Of a stretch of DNA of 64,000 nucleotides, positions 9,217-18,206 are shown piece by piece. Numbering within the stretch: position 1 is the first letter of the stretch; every line of letters begins with the position of its first letter. The notes under the pieces were generated by a model. The model was not told the DNA's origin, made no database searches, and was given only the letters and a program-made list of their open reading frames with translations. The translations under genes were made by a program, and so were the position numbers. The DNA comes from Chitinophaga parva (GTDB lineage: Bacteria > Bacteroidota > Bacteroidia > Chitinophagales > Chitinophagaceae): NCBI RefSeq assembly GCF_003071345.1, contig NZ_QCYK01000002.1, forward strand, positions 682,001-746,000, written 5' to 3'.

Positions 9217-9831
9217 ATGAAAAAACTGTTTCTCGCCATGACAGTGCTGGCGCTTACCTCTTTGTCTGCCGTAAAAGCACAGACAGGCTTCTTTAAGTGG
9301 GGCATCAAAGGAGGTGCAAACCTGGGTAAACTGGATGGTACCGGTTATGACGATGCATTTAAACTGGGTTATCATTTAGGTGGTTTTGCACAGATCAATT
9401 TAGTAAAAGGTTTTGGTGTACAGGGTGAGTTGGTTTTCTCGCAAAGCACTACCCGTACCGTGGATAATTTCAGCGAGATTTACAATGGGGAAAACATCCA
9501 GTCGGATGCCAACGGGCAAAAGATCAAACTCAATTACCTGAGCATTCCCATCATGGTGAACATCCCGCTGGGCACACCCCGCGTTAAGCTGCAACTGGGC
9601 CCCCAGTACAGCATTTTAATGAGCAACAAGAACGTGATCAAAGCATCACAGGATGCGTTTAAATCCGGCGACTTTGGCGTAGTGGGCGGTCTTTGGTTCC
9701 AGTTGCCCATCGTCAACATCAGCGCGCGTTACTGTGTAGGCCTGTCTGATATGAACAATTTCAGCGAGGCTACAGACCAGTCTAAATGGCGCAACCAGTC
9801 CATCCAGCTGGGTGTGGGGGTTACCCTCTAG
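9217..9831 (+). CDS. Small porin-family outer-membrane beta-barrel protein
   Basis: A 204-aa protein with a clear signal peptide (MKKLFLAMTVLALTSLSAVKA, cleavage after about residue 21), then KWGIKGGANLGKLDG, the opening strand typical of the PorT/OmpW-like PF13568 barrel family in Bacteroidota. Later strands include LNYLSIPIMVNIPLG and LQLGPQYSILMS, and the protein ends in a terminal strand IQLGVGVTL. It is monocistronic and followed by a strong hairpin terminator. A structural or small-molecule channel role is family inference. Confidence 0.85.
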   Translation: MKKLFLAMTVLALTSLSAVKAQTGFFKWGIKGGANLGKLDGTGYDDAFKLGYHLGGFAQINLVKGFGVQGELVFSQSTTRTVDNFSEIYNGENIQSDANGQKIKLNYLSIPIMVNIPLGTPRVKLQLGPQYSILMSNKNVIKASQDAFKSGDFGVVGGLWFQLPIVNISARYCVGLSDMNNFSEATDQSKWRNQSIQLGVGVTL

Positions 9832-9857
9832 TAAGTTTTTAGTGACCATTTCCAGAA

Positions 9858-9887
9858 AAAGAGCATCTGTCGTGGATGCTCTTTTTT
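9858..9887 (+). terminator. Intrinsic terminator of the porin-family gene
   Basis: Seven-base stem GAGCATC / GATGCTC with a 7-base loop followed by six T residues, 30 bases after the stop codon. Confidence 0.85.
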
Positions 9888-10082
9888 ATGCACACCTTAG
9901 TAGAATTGGCGCCCAGCCTTTACCTTGTAGCACGGACAACGCATACCGGAACCAGTAGCATCTCACCAACACAGGCTGACAATCTGCCTCTGGCACTATA
10001 CTTGACCAATAGCAGGAAACATAGAAAGAAGGGCTGATTTTACTAACATTATGACACTTTGTCCGGCCTGCTTTAAACATAT

Positions 10083-12494
10083 ATGATGAACAATTTTTTT
10101 TTAGGCAATTCGGAAGAGGAGATGGAATTCATGCCGATCATTCCGCTGAATGAAGAAACAGAGGGAGCCGAAGAAGAGAAGATCCCCGATGAGCTGGCAC
10201 TCCTGCCGCTGCGGAACACCGTACTGTTTCCCGGTGTGGTACTGCCCATCACCGTGGGCCGTGATAAATCGATCAAAGCCGTAAACGACGCATATAAAAC
10301 CGATAAGCTGATAGGGGTGGTGGCCCAGAAAGACAGCACCATTGAAGATCCCACCGTTGCAGACCTGAGCCAGGTAGGCACCGTGGCCCGCATTGTAAAG
10401 CTGATCAAGATGCCGGACGGCGGCACTACCATCATCATCCAGGGCCGCAAACGCTTCCGCATTGAACAGATCACAGCTGATGACCCATATTTCAAAGCCC
10501 GCATAGACATTCTCCAGGATGAGCCGCCTGCTGCTGCAGACGAAGAGTTTGATGTTTACATTTCCTCCATCAAAGACCTGGCGGGACAGATCATCCAGCT
10601 CTCACCCAACCTGCCTTCAGAGGCCAGCATTATCCTGAAGAATATTGAGAACACCGCGTTCCTGGTGCACTTCGTGTCCAGCAACCTCAATTCAGAGCTG
10701 GGAGATAAGCAACAATTGCTGGAGATCAACAACCTGCGCACCCGCGCGGAACTGCTCCTGAAGCTGCTGCAAACAGAACTGCAACTGGCGGAACTGAAAA
10801 ATAAGATCACGAACAAAACCAAGGCAGACCTGGACAAACAGCAGCGCGAATACTTCCTGCAACAGCAGTTGAAAAGCATCCGCGAAGAATTGGGGGGCGA
10901 CAGCAACGACCGCGAGGTAAAAGAATTGCTGCGTAAAGCGGAGCAAAAAAAATGGCCCGCCGCCGCCAAGGACCTGTTTAAGAAAGGTGCAGAGAAGCTG
11001 GAACGCATGCACCCCAGCACACCGGATTACTCCGTGGTATACAACCACCTGGATCTCATGCTGGACCTGCCCTGGGAAGATTATACCGCTGATAGTTACG
11101 ACCTGAAAAAGGCAAAAAAGATACTGGATAATGACCACTACGGCATGGATAAGATCAAGGAGCGCATCCTGGAATACCTGGCCGTGCTGAAGTTGAAGGG
11201 GGACATGAAATCTCCCATCCTGTGCTTTGTAGGCCCTCCCGGTATTGGTAAAACCTCCCTGGGCCGCAGCATTGCCAACGCTATAGGCCGCAAGTATGTG
11301 CGCCTGAGCCTGGGCGGCCTGCATGATGAAAGTGAGATCCGCGGCCACCGCAAAACTTACATCGGCGCTATGCCCGGCCGCGTGCTGCAAAGCATCCGCA
11401 AGGTAAAAAGCTCCAACCCCGTGATGATCCTTGACGAGATAGACAAGATCGGGAACGATGGCCGTGGAGACCCCAGCTCCGCCCTCCTGGAAGTGCTGGA
11501 CCCTGAGCAGAACAGCTCTTTTTACGATAACTACCTGGAGCTGGAATATGACCTGAGCAAGGTGCTGTTCATTGCTACCGCCAATAACATCAACGCCATC
11601 CACCCCGCCCTGCGCGACCGCCTGGAAGTGATAGAACTGAGTGGTTACAGCATTGAAGAAAAAGTGGAGATAGCCAAGCGCCACCTGCTGCCCAAGCAGA
11701 AGGAAGCACACGGGCTCAAAGACCTGAAGATCAAATTCAGCAATGCCTTGCTGGACAAGACCATCCAATCCTATACCCGCGAGAGCGGCGTGCGGGAACT
11801 GGACCGTGTGTTTGCATCGCTGATGCGCAGCCTGGCCAAGGATGTGGCCCTGGAAGAAGAAGTGCCGGACACCATGACGGAAGGCCACATTGAAACCATC
11901 CTGGGCAAGCCCCGTTACTCTAACGAGATCTATACCCTGGGCAACCCCGCCGGCGTGGCGGTGGGCCTGGCCTGGACCTATGTGGGTGGCGATATCCTCT
12001 TCATAGAGACCAGTCTCAGTGACGGCAAAGGAGAGCTGCGGCTTACCGGTAACCTGGGTAACGTGATGAAGGAATCTGCCAGCACGGCCCTCAGTTACCT
12101 GCAGGCCCATGCGGAAGAATATAAGATCGATCCTAAATTGTTCCAGCAAAAGACCGTGCACATCCACGTGCCGGAAGGTGCGGTACCGAAAGACGGTCCC
12201 AGTGCAGGCATCACCATGTTCACGGCCATCACCAGCGCCTTCACCGGCCGCCGCGTGAAGCCCTACCTGGCCATGACCGGCGAGATCACGCTACGCGGGC
12301 AGGTGCTGCCGGTAGGTGGTATCAAGGAAAAGATCCTGGCAGCCAAAAGGGCCGGCATCAAGGAAGTGGTCCTTTGCTGGCAAAATGAAAAAGACATCAG
12401 AGAGATCAACCCGGACTATATCAAAGGCATGAAATTCCATTATGTGCGTCAAATGAACCAAGTGGTAGATTTGGCGTTATTAAAGAAGAAGTAG
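10083..12494 (+). CDS. lon: ATP-dependent protease Lon
   Basis: Cytoplasmic AAA+ serine protease of 803 aa that degrades misfolded and regulatory proteins. The N-terminal substrate-binding domain (about 35-240, starting [13 protein letters not shown]) is followed by a coiled coil, the AAA+ module with Walker [10 protein letters not shown] near 384 and DEIDKIG Walker B, and the protease domain with catalytic Ser in KDGPSAGIT near 706 and Lys in GGIKEK near 748. The acidic N-terminal extension (about 5-35) is common in Bacteroidota. It is monocistronic with its own terminator. The second of two consecutive ATG codons is equally usable. Confidence 0.97.
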   Translation: MMNNFFLGNSEEEMEFMPIIPLNEETEGAEEEKIPDELALLPLRNTVLFPGVVLPITVGRDKSIKAVNDAYKTDKLIGVVAQKDSTIEDPTVADLSQVGTVARIVKLIKMPDGGTTIIIQGRKRFRIEQITADDPYFKARIDILQDEPPAAADEEFDVYISSIKDLAGQIIQLSPNLPSEASIILKNIENTAFLVHFVSSNLNSELGDKQQLLEINNLRTRAELLLKLLQTELQLAELKNKITNKTKADLDKQQREYFLQQQLKSIREELGGDSNDREVKELLRKAEQKKWPAAAKDLFKKGAEKLERMHPSTPDYSVVYNHLDLMLDLPWEDYTADSYDLKKAKKILDNDHYGMDKIKERILEYLAVLKLKGDMKSPILCFVGPPGIGKTSLGRSIANAIGRKYVRLSLGGLHDESEIRGHRKTYIGAMPGRVLQSIRKVKSSNPVMILDEIDKIGNDGRGDPSSALLEVLDPEQNSSFYDNYLELEYDLSKVLFIATANNINAIHPALRDRLEVIELSGYSIEEKVEIAKRHLLPKQKEAHGLKDLKIKFSNALLDKTIQSYTRESGVRELDRVFASLMRSLAKDVALEEEVPDTMTEGHIETILGKPRYSNEIYTLGNPAGVAVGLAWTYVGGDILFIETSLSDGKGELRLTGNLGNVMKESASTALSYLQAHAEEYKIDPKLFQQKTVHIHVPEGAVPKDGPSAGITMFTAITSAFTGRRVKPYLAMTGEITLRGQVLPVGGIKEKILAAKRAGIKEVVLCWQNEKDIREINPDYIKGMKFHYVRQMNQVVDLALLKKK

Positions 12495-12584
12495 TGCAAA
12501 ACATTGTCGTCCGTTGCTGGCCGGCAAGGTGCAACTGGTACCCGGAGTAAGTGCCCGGGATTCATGTTGATTGTTTTAAGGGTT

Positions 12585-12624
12585 TAGCGAAGCCATTTCC
12601 GGAGGAAGTGGCTTCGCTATTTTT
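12585..12624 (+). terminator. Intrinsic terminator of lon
   Basis: Perfect 11-base stem TAGCGAAGCCA / TGGCTTCGCTA with a 13-base loop, followed by five T residues. Repeat locus B begins one base after the T tail. Confidence 0.85.
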
Positions 12625-12625
12625 C

Positions 12626-12806
12626 GTACAGCGTACAGCGTACAGCGTACAACGTACAGCGTACAACGTATGGCGTATATTATTGTCCATATCGATCATT
12701 CGCTTAGATAGTACGTTGTACGTTGTACGCTGTACATTGTACAATTTTTCGATCATTCGCTTAGATAGTACGTTGTACGTTGTACGCTGTACATTGTACA
12801 ATTTTT
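12626..12806. repeat. Inverted 7-bp tandem repeats with 57-bp duplication, locus B
   Basis: The left arm (12626-12674) is seven exact 7-base units: GTACAGC three times, GTACAAC, GTACAGC, GTACAAC, GTATGGC. The right arm (12711-12745) is GTACGTT twice, GTACGCT, GTACATT, GTACAAT, the reverse-complement family. The right arm with 18 preceding bases is tandemly duplicated as two 57-bp copies (12693-12749 and 12750-12806). The second arm ends 27 bases before the porQ start codon. Confidence 0.92.
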
Positions 12807-12833
12807 GTATTTTCCGGCCCCAAGTATCCCACT

Positions 12834-13847
12834 ATGTACCGTCATATTGTTTTATTGCTGCTTATTATCGGACCGGGCGTGGTTGTGCGTGCACAGGTGC
12901 TGGGCGGGAAGAGCGCGTTTGCCTTCCTGGACCTGCCGGCATCGCCGCAGATCACGGCGCTGGGCAATGTGAATGTAAGCCAGCATAACAGTGACATTAC
13001 CCTTTCCCTGCTCAATCCTGCGCTACTGCGGCCGGAGATGACCAGCCAGCTGGCGGCCAGCTACGCTGCCTATTTTGCCGATGTGAAGTACGGGCATGCC
13101 ATGGGCGGTTATTATGCTTCAAAATTACAGACCACTTTTGCCGCCGGCATTCAATATCTTAATTACGGCAGCATGCCCCAAACTGATGCTGCCGGCACCA
13201 TCCAGGGCAGTTTTACCGCGCGCGATCTGAATGCGCAGGTAAGCGCCTCCCGCCAGTACCTGGAGCGGTGGCACTATGGCGTTACGTTGCATTTTGTAAG
13301 CTCGCGCTATGGGGCGTATGCAGCATCCGGCCTGCTGGCGGATGTGGGCCTGGCTTACCAGGACAGCATACATGGGCTGCAAATAGGGCTGGTGGCGCGC
13401 AACATGGGCGGGCAGCTGAAAAGCTACGTGCCGGGGGAAGGGGAGCCTTTGCCCTTTGACCTGCAGCTGGGTATTTCAAAACAACTGGCGCATGTGCCGC
13501 TGCAGCTCTCCGCTACCCTGCATCATCTCTACCAGTTTGATGTGCGTTATGCAGATCCGGCGGAGGACAGTGCTGCAACAGGGCACGCGGTGGATAAGCT
13601 CATGCGCCATGCCGTGTTTGCGGTGCAATGGAACATTGGCAAGTACCTGGAGCTTACGGGGGCGTACAACTACCTGCGGCGCCAGGAGCTGGCGCTTACA
13701 GACGCCAAAGGCGCCAGTGGACTCAGTTTTGGGGCCGCGCTGGTAACGCGTAAAATACAATTGCGCTACGCCCGGTCTTACTACCAGCGCAGCGCAGCCT
13801 TCAATCATTTGGGGATCAATATTGCGCTCAACACTTTTACGAAGTGA
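12834..13847 (+). CDS. porQ: Type IX secretion system protein PorQ
   Basis: Predicted outer-membrane barrel of 337 aa with a signal peptide (about 1-20). The sequence after cleavage, LGGKSAFAFLDLPASPQITALGN, followed by LSLLNPALL and a series of beta strands, matches the PorQ family, which helps attach or process T9SS cargo at the outer membrane. I chose the ATG at 12834 because the longer reading from 12780 runs through repeat locus B and lacks a signal peptide. It stands apart from other T9SS genes, as is usual in this phylum, and the window's giant adhesin is a plausible T9SS client. Confidence 0.85.
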   Translation: MYRHIVLLLLIIGPGVVVRAQVLGGKSAFAFLDLPASPQITALGNVNVSQHNSDITLSLLNPALLRPEMTSQLAASYAAYFADVKYGHAMGGYYASKLQTTFAAGIQYLNYGSMPQTDAAGTIQGSFTARDLNAQVSASRQYLERWHYGVTLHFVSSRYGAYAASGLLADVGLAYQDSIHGLQIGLVARNMGGQLKSYVPGEGEPLPFDLQLGISKQLAHVPLQLSATLHHLYQFDVRYADPAEDSAATGHAVDKLMRHAVFAVQWNIGKYLELTGAYNYLRRQELALTDAKGASGLSFGAALVTRKIQLRYARSYYQRSAAFNHLGINIALNTFTK

Positions 13848-13865
13848 TTTCCTTACCATAGCAGT

Positions 13866-14798
13866 TCATAACATTACCGGCCATTGCGGGCTGGGTATGC
13901 GCAGTGGCATCCAGCGAAAGCCTTGCTCCTGGCGGCTTACATGGCCAAAGCCCGGCCAGGGGAGGTGGTAGCCGAATACCGGTTGCCTGCTTTGGCCCAG
14001 CATGGAGAGTACCCTGCGCCTTGTTTGCGCCGCCATATCAAAATCCGTATCGAAGATGGTGCCCCATTCCGGCTTTGCAAAGAGCAGGGCTTCGTCATGT
14101 GCAATATCGCAGAGGTGCAGGAAGGATTGTCCCTGCCGGCTTATCTCGAACATGCAATGGCCGGGTGTGTGGCCTGCGGCCAGGATGGGCGTAATGCATT
14201 CAAACAGGGGTGTGCCGGGGGAGAAGCATTGCAAGGCGCTGCCCATCTGCGCAAAGCTGTTGCGGATGCGGTGCTGCATGGATTGCAACGCACCTGCATC
14301 CGGTTTCCTGCTTTTGGAAAGGTCCAGCGTGTCACTCATCCAGCCATCGTATTCCTGCTGGGATACATGGATGCGGGCGTTGGGAAATACGGCGTTACCT
14401 GCTTTGTCAAACAACCCACCGGTATGATCGGAATGCATGTGAGAGATGAGGATATCTGTAATATCTTCCGTGGAGATACCCGCCATTGCCAGGTTTGCGG
14501 GCAGCACGCCTGCCTGGGGGCCATTCATTTGGCCGTTGCCGGCGTCGAACAAAATAACGCGGCCGGCGTGGCGCAGCACCAGGATATTGCTGGGCAATAC
14601 AAACTGGTAGCGGCTTATACCCAGTTCCAGCAGGAGGTCCTGCACTTGTTCCGGAGGAACGCCGGGGGCAAATTCTTCCGGCGCATACTGTTCAGCGCCG
14701 TCTGTGACAACGAGGAGGTCCAGGTCTGCAAAATGTACCTTCATATGGCCCGTGGGCTGGGAGCGTGGTTGCATGTCATGTTTTTGAGATCGTTGCAA
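13866..14798 (-). CDS. MBL-fold metallo-hydrolase
   Basis: Protein of up to 310 aa with the metallo-beta-lactamase motif HMHSDHTGG (His120, His122, Asp124, His125), GHTPGH near 212-217 and a distal GYHLPWPG histidine. No signal peptide is visible. Several starts are possible: M9 or M19 (MKVHFADLDLL) give the usual N-terminus and are preferable to the first M. It resembles quorum-quenching or glyoxalase-II-like members of the fold, but substrate cannot be read from sequence. It is divergent from an HxlR gene 56 bases away, which probably regulates it. Confidence 0.83.
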   Translation of the reverse strand: MQRSQKHDMQPRSQPTGHMKVHFADLDLLVVTDGAEQYAPEEFAPGVPPEQVQDLLLELGISRYQFVLPSNILVLRHAGRVILFDAGNGQMNGPQAGVLPANLAMAGISTEDITDILISHMHSDHTGGLFDKAGNAVFPNARIHVSQQEYDGWMSDTLDLSKSRKPDAGALQSMQHRIRNSFAQMGSALQCFSPGTPLFECITPILAAGHTPGHCMFEISRQGQSFLHLCDIAHDEALLFAKPEWGTIFDTDFDMAAQTRRRVLSMLGQSRQPVFGYHLPWPGFGHVSRQEQGFRWMPLRIPSPQWPVML

Positions 14799-14854
14799 AT
14801 CTAGCTACATTGCCCAGGTATTACAAAGCAGGCATAGGCTAAAATTTTAGACCA

Positions 14855-15202
14855 ATGGCAAAAGCAATGGCACGGAAGCTAAAAGATTTCAATCCTACCA
14901 ATTGTGCGGTAACATATTGTATGAACATCATTGGGGGCAAGTGGAAACCGGTGATCATCCACCTGCTGCGCAATGGGCAAAACCGCTATAGCCTGATGCA
15001 GAAAGGGATGCCGGAAGCCAGTAAACAAACGCTTACCAACCAGTTGCGGGAGCTGGAAGCGGATGGCATTATCACCCGTGAAACCTTTGCCGGTAGCCCG
15101 CCGCGGGTGGAGTATCATATTACTCCGCTGGGCGCTTCATTATTACCTATTATTGACGCTATGCGTACCTGGGGAAAGGGGCAGATGAATACCGGGGAAT
15201 AA
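14855..15202 (+). CDS. HxlR-family transcriptional regulator
   Basis: Winged-helix regulator of 115 aa. Core motifs are IIGGKWKPVIIHLL (about 27-40), QTLTNQLRELEADGIITR and VEYHITPLGASLLPII, matching HxlR. Cys17 and Cys22 flank the start of the domain (CAVTYC), where redox- or quinone-sensing members carry their reactive cysteine. It faces the MBL-fold gene divergently and likely controls it; the inducer is unknown. Confidence 0.9.
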   Translation: MAKAMARKLKDFNPTNCAVTYCMNIIGGKWKPVIIHLLRNGQNRYSLMQKGMPEASKQTLTNQLRELEADGIITRETFAGSPPRVEYHITPLGASLLPIIDAMRTWGKGQMNTGE

Positions 15203-15229
15203 CAAACGTAACGTGCATAACAACAAAAC

Positions 15230-15254
15230 GCCCGCAAAATCAGCATTTGCGGGC
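15230..15254. terminator. Hairpin between convergent HxlR and pdxJ genes
   Basis: Nine-base stem GCCCGCAAA / TTTGCGGGC with a 7-base loop. On the reverse strand it is followed by TTTTGTTGTT, so it best serves pdxJ, but it may act for both convergent genes. Confidence 0.7.
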
Positions 15255-15282
15255 ATCTTGTTATATCGTATATCCGTAACCG

Positions 15283-16014
15283 TTAGTCCTGCAACTGGCG
15301 TTTGTATAACTGGATGGTGTTTTCCAGTCCATAGTAAAGCGCATCTGCAATGAGGGCATGGCCGATGGAGACTTCAGCGAGTTGGGGAATGTGCAGTTTA
15401 AAAAAGCGCAGGTTCTCCAGGTTCAGGTCGTGGCCGGCGTTGATGCCCAAACCCAAGCTGGTAGCTTCTTTGGCGGTGTTCTTATAATCGTTGAACAGGG
15501 CCAGGTTCTGTGGCTGGGTGCGTGCTTTTGTATATTCTTCTGCGTAGGGGCCGGTGTAGAGTTCTATGCGGTCTGCCCCGGAAGATTTGGCGGCTTCCAC
15601 CAGTCGTACTTCCGGGTTGAGGAAGATAGATACGCGGATGCCGGCGCTTTTCAGCTCACCGATCACATCGCGCAGCTGGTCCTGGTAAGTGATGGTATCC
15701 CAGCCGGTGTTAGAGGTGATAGCATCTGGCGGATCGGGGACCAGGGTGCATTGATGTGGCTTTACTTCCATGACCATTTTCATGAAAGCGCGTGAGGGAT
15801 AGCCTTCAATATTGAATTCCGTTTTCAAGAGTGGTTTCAGATTGTATACGTCACTGTAGCGGATGTGGCGTTCATCCGGGCGGGGGTGCACCGTAATGCC
15901 GTCTGCGCCAAAACGTTCAATATCCTGTGCTACTTTCAGCACATCGGGGAGGTTGCCACCGCGGGCATTCCGCAGGGTGGCGATCTTATTGATGTTTACA
16001 CTGAGCTTGGTCAT
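15283..16014 (-). CDS. pdxJ: Pyridoxine 5'-phosphate synthase
   Basis: Cytoplasmic enzyme of vitamin B6 synthesis that condenses 1-deoxyxylulose 5-phosphate with 3-amino-2-oxopropyl phosphate. The 243-aa TIM barrel starts [17 protein letters not shown], contains [16 protein letters not shown] (about 35-50) and ELYTGPYAE, and ends with [14 protein letters not shown]. These segments match PdxJ closely and the length is normal. The gene is single on its strand, and its upstream flank contains repeat locus C. Confidence 0.95.
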   Translation of the reverse strand: MTKLSVNINKIATLRNARGGNLPDVLKVAQDIERFGADGITVHPRPDERHIRYSDVYNLKPLLKTEFNIEGYPSRAFMKMVMEVKPHQCTLVPDPPDAITSNTGWDTITYQDQLRDVIGELKSAGIRVSIFLNPEVRLVEAAKSSGADRIELYTGPYAEEYTKARTQPQNLALFNDYKNTAKEATSLGLGINAGHDLNLENLRFFKLHIPQLAEVSIGHALIADALYYGLENTIQLYKRQLQD

Positions 16015-16062
16015 GGTGCAAAGGTAAGGGAAATTGTACTAGGTGCCCTGGGCCTGGGGGGC

Positions 16063-16291
16063 TTAAGTCTTAAGTCTTAAGTCTTAAGTCTTAAGTCCTA
16101 GGTCCTAGGTCTTAGGTCCTGCATTTTGGGGCCGAAGTCTCAAGTCTCACATCTGGTACTTGCGCTGTCTCAATTGTGTGCCTGGCGATAGGATTGCCAT
16201 AAATAAAAAAGCGCCGACCATAAGACCGGCGCTAAAAGTAAATATGTTATCAAAGCTTAGTACCTAATACTTAAGACCTGGTACCTAAGAC
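16063..16291. repeat. Inverted pair of 7-bp tandem repeats, locus C
   Basis: The left arm (16063-16118) is eight exact 7-base units: TTAAGTC five times, CTAGGTC twice, TTAGGTC. More degenerate units continue at 16134-16154. The right arm (16257-16291) is TTAGTAC, CTAATAC, TTAAGAC, CTGGTAC, CTAAGAC, which belongs to the inverted family and ends four bases before the ahcY stop codon. The ahcY terminator lies between the arms. Confidence 0.85.
16201..16233 (-). terminator. Intrinsic terminator of ahcY
   Basis: On the reverse strand AGCGCCG pairs with CGGCGCT, followed by TTTTTTATTT. It lies about 60 bases after the ahcY stop, between the arms of repeat locus C. Confidence 0.8.
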
Positions 16292-16295
16292 AATT

Positions 16296-17624
16296 TTAAT
16301 AACGGTAATAATCCGGCTTAAACGGACCTTCCTTCGGCAGGCCGAGGTACTCTGCCTGGGTGCTTGTCAGTTCGTCCAGTTCCACACCGATCTTTTTCAG
16401 GTGCAGGCGGGCTACTTTTTCATCCAGGTGTTTGGGCAGTACGTAAACTTTGTTTTCGTACTTGTCGGCGTGCAGCCAGAGTTCCAGCTGGGCCAGGGTT
16501 TGGTTGGTGAAGGAGTTGCTCATCACGAAGGAGGGGTGGCCGGTAGCGCAACCCAGGTTTACCAGGCGGCCTTCTGCCAGCAGGATGATGTCTTTACCAT
16601 CAATGGTGTATTTATCTACCTGCGGTTTGATCTCTACTTTGGTGTTGCCATAGTTCGTGTTCAGCCAGGCTACGTCGATCTCGATATCGAAGTGGCCGAT
16701 GTTGCACACGATGGCTTTGTCCTTCATGGTTTTGAAGTGGGCGCCGGTGATGATATCGCGGCAACCGGTGGTGGTTACGATGATATCTGCTTCTTTCACG
16801 GCGTCTGCCATTTTCTTTACTTCGTAACCTTCCATAGCAGCCTGCAGGGCGCAGATGGGGTCTATTTCGGTTACGATCACGCGGGCGCCGGCACCTGCCA
16901 GTGATTCGGCAGAACCTTTACCTACGTCGCCAAAACCGGCTACTACAGCTACTTTACCAGCGATCATCACGTCTGTAGCGCGACGGATCGCATCTACGCA
17001 GGATTCGCGGCAGCCATATTTGTTATCGAATTTGGATTTGGTTACAGAGTCGTTGATGTTGATGGCAGGAATGGGCAGGGAGCCGTTCTTCATGCGCTCA
17101 TACAGGCGGTGTACGCCGGTAGTGGTTTCTTCGCTCAGGCCTTTCACGTGCTGGATCAGCTCGGGGTATTTGTCAAATACCATGTTGGTGAGGTCACCTC
17201 CATCGTCCAGGATCATGTTCAGGGGGCGGTCTTCGCCACCGAAGAACAGGGTTTGTTCAATGCACCAGTCGAAGTCCTGTTCATTGAGGCCTTTCCAGGC
17301 AAATACCGGGATACCGGCAGCGGCAATAGCAGCGGCGGCGTGGTCCTGGGTAGAGAAGATATTGCAGGAGCTCCAGCGCACTTCAGCGCCCAGGGCTACC
17401 AGTGTCTCGATCAGTACAGCAGTTTGGATGGTCATGTGCAGGCAGCCGGCGATACGGGCGCCTTTCAGGGGTTGGCTGGCACCATATTCTTCGCGCAGTG
17501 ACATCAGGCCTGGCATTTCTGCTTCTGCCAGTTCTATTTCCTTACGTCCCCATGCAGCGAGGGACATGTCCTTAACCTTGTAGGGGAGGCTAAAATCAAT
17601 GTTTGGTTTAGCTATTGTAGACAT
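16296..17624 (-). CDS. ahcY: Adenosylhomocysteinase
   Basis: NAD-dependent cytoplasmic enzyme (442 aa) that splits S-adenosylhomocysteine to adenosine and homocysteine in the methyl cycle. Motifs include [51 protein letters not shown] with the Lys and Asp that act on substrate, and the NAD-binding [22 protein letters not shown]. The C-terminal KPDYYRY supplies the tyrosine/lysine typical of the family. Monocistronic; no recognisable SAH riboswitch was seen upstream. Confidence 0.97.
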   Translation of the reverse strand: MSTIAKPNIDFSLPYKVKDMSLAAWGRKEIELAEAEMPGLMSLREEYGASQPLKGARIAGCLHMTIQTAVLIETLVALGAEVRWSSCNIFSTQDHAAAAIAAAGIPVFAWKGLNEQDFDWCIEQTLFFGGEDRPLNMILDDGGDLTNMVFDKYPELIQHVKGLSEETTTGVHRLYERMKNGSLPIPAININDSVTKSKFDNKYGCRESCVDAIRRATDVMIAGKVAVVAGFGDVGKGSAESLAGAGARVIVTEIDPICALQAAMEGYEVKKMADAVKEADIIVTTTGCRDIITGAHFKTMKDKAIVCNIGHFDIEIDVAWLNTNYGNTKVEIKPQVDKYTIDGKDIILLAEGRLVNLGCATGHPSFVMSNSFTNQTLAQLELWLHADKYENKVYVLPKHLDEKVARLHLKKIGVELDELTSTQAEYLGLPKEGPFKPDYYRY

Positions 17625-18206
17625 TCGTATTTTATTTGGTGCAAATCTACCTTAATTCCCCTTGTTATCATAATCCCAAAATGGTGTTATGCACCCCTGT
17701 TCCGTTATTTTTTTGTCATCAATCCTGCCAGGTTTTTAGGAGGTACGCCATTTTTTCAACCATTATGGCGGGCTTATCCACAAATGTGCACAACCCTGCC
17801 GGTTGATCATATGTATTGATTTTCAGTAAAATATTATTTTATAATTATGCGTTATTAACATTTTTGCAGTTAATTCGTGATAATTTATATATTTGCACAA
17901 TAAATTATATAATATTAACTTTAATTGTTTTCAGTCGTATACTGCTATCAAAGAAGCATCGGGAAGGGGTATTGGGCCCGCTCATAATCGGTCGTACAAG
18001 AAGAAACTCCACGGTATAGGATTGGTTTTTCACTATGCACAGTAGCCTGCAACTTTAGCGTCACGGGACCGCATATGACTGCAAGCATAGGCCTATACCC
18101 GAAATTATCAGATCAGGAATCCATTCCGGGCAGGAGCGTGAGGGGGAGAAATAGCGGGGGTGCCGGGTGGCTAACGCATTAAATTATGTTACTCCTTACC
18201 TATCCT
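17625..18206. other. Intergenic region holding adhesin promoter and long leader
   Basis: About 580 bases between ahcY and the divergent adhesin gene without a convincing gene. It has an AT-rich block (17815-17930) containing a near-consensus promoter and then about 300 bases of mixed composition that would form the adhesin transcript leader. A short reading frame at 17816-18019 overlaps the promoter and looks spurious. No known riboswitch was recognised. Confidence 0.6.
17863..17895 (+). promoter_or_regulatory. Promoter of the giant adhesin gene
   Basis: TTTG (17863-17866), a 21-base spacer, and TATATTTG (17888-17895) fit the Bacteroidota primary sigma consensus (TTTG, about 19-21 bases, TAnnTTTG). 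Transcription would begin near 17903, leaving a leader of about 300 bases. Confidence 0.65.

Noticed and set aside
10692..12167. 491-codon reverse-strand frame opposite lon
   Set aside because: Long only because of lon codon bias; rich in Gln/His/Val with no domain, and lon on the other strand is certain.
12780..12833. Upstream extension of porQ
   Set aside because: The extra residues are translated heptamer repeat sequence and hide the signal peptide.
16063..16118. CRISPR array
   Set aside because: Units are only 7 bases with no spacers and no cas genes nearby, so it is a simple tandem repeat.
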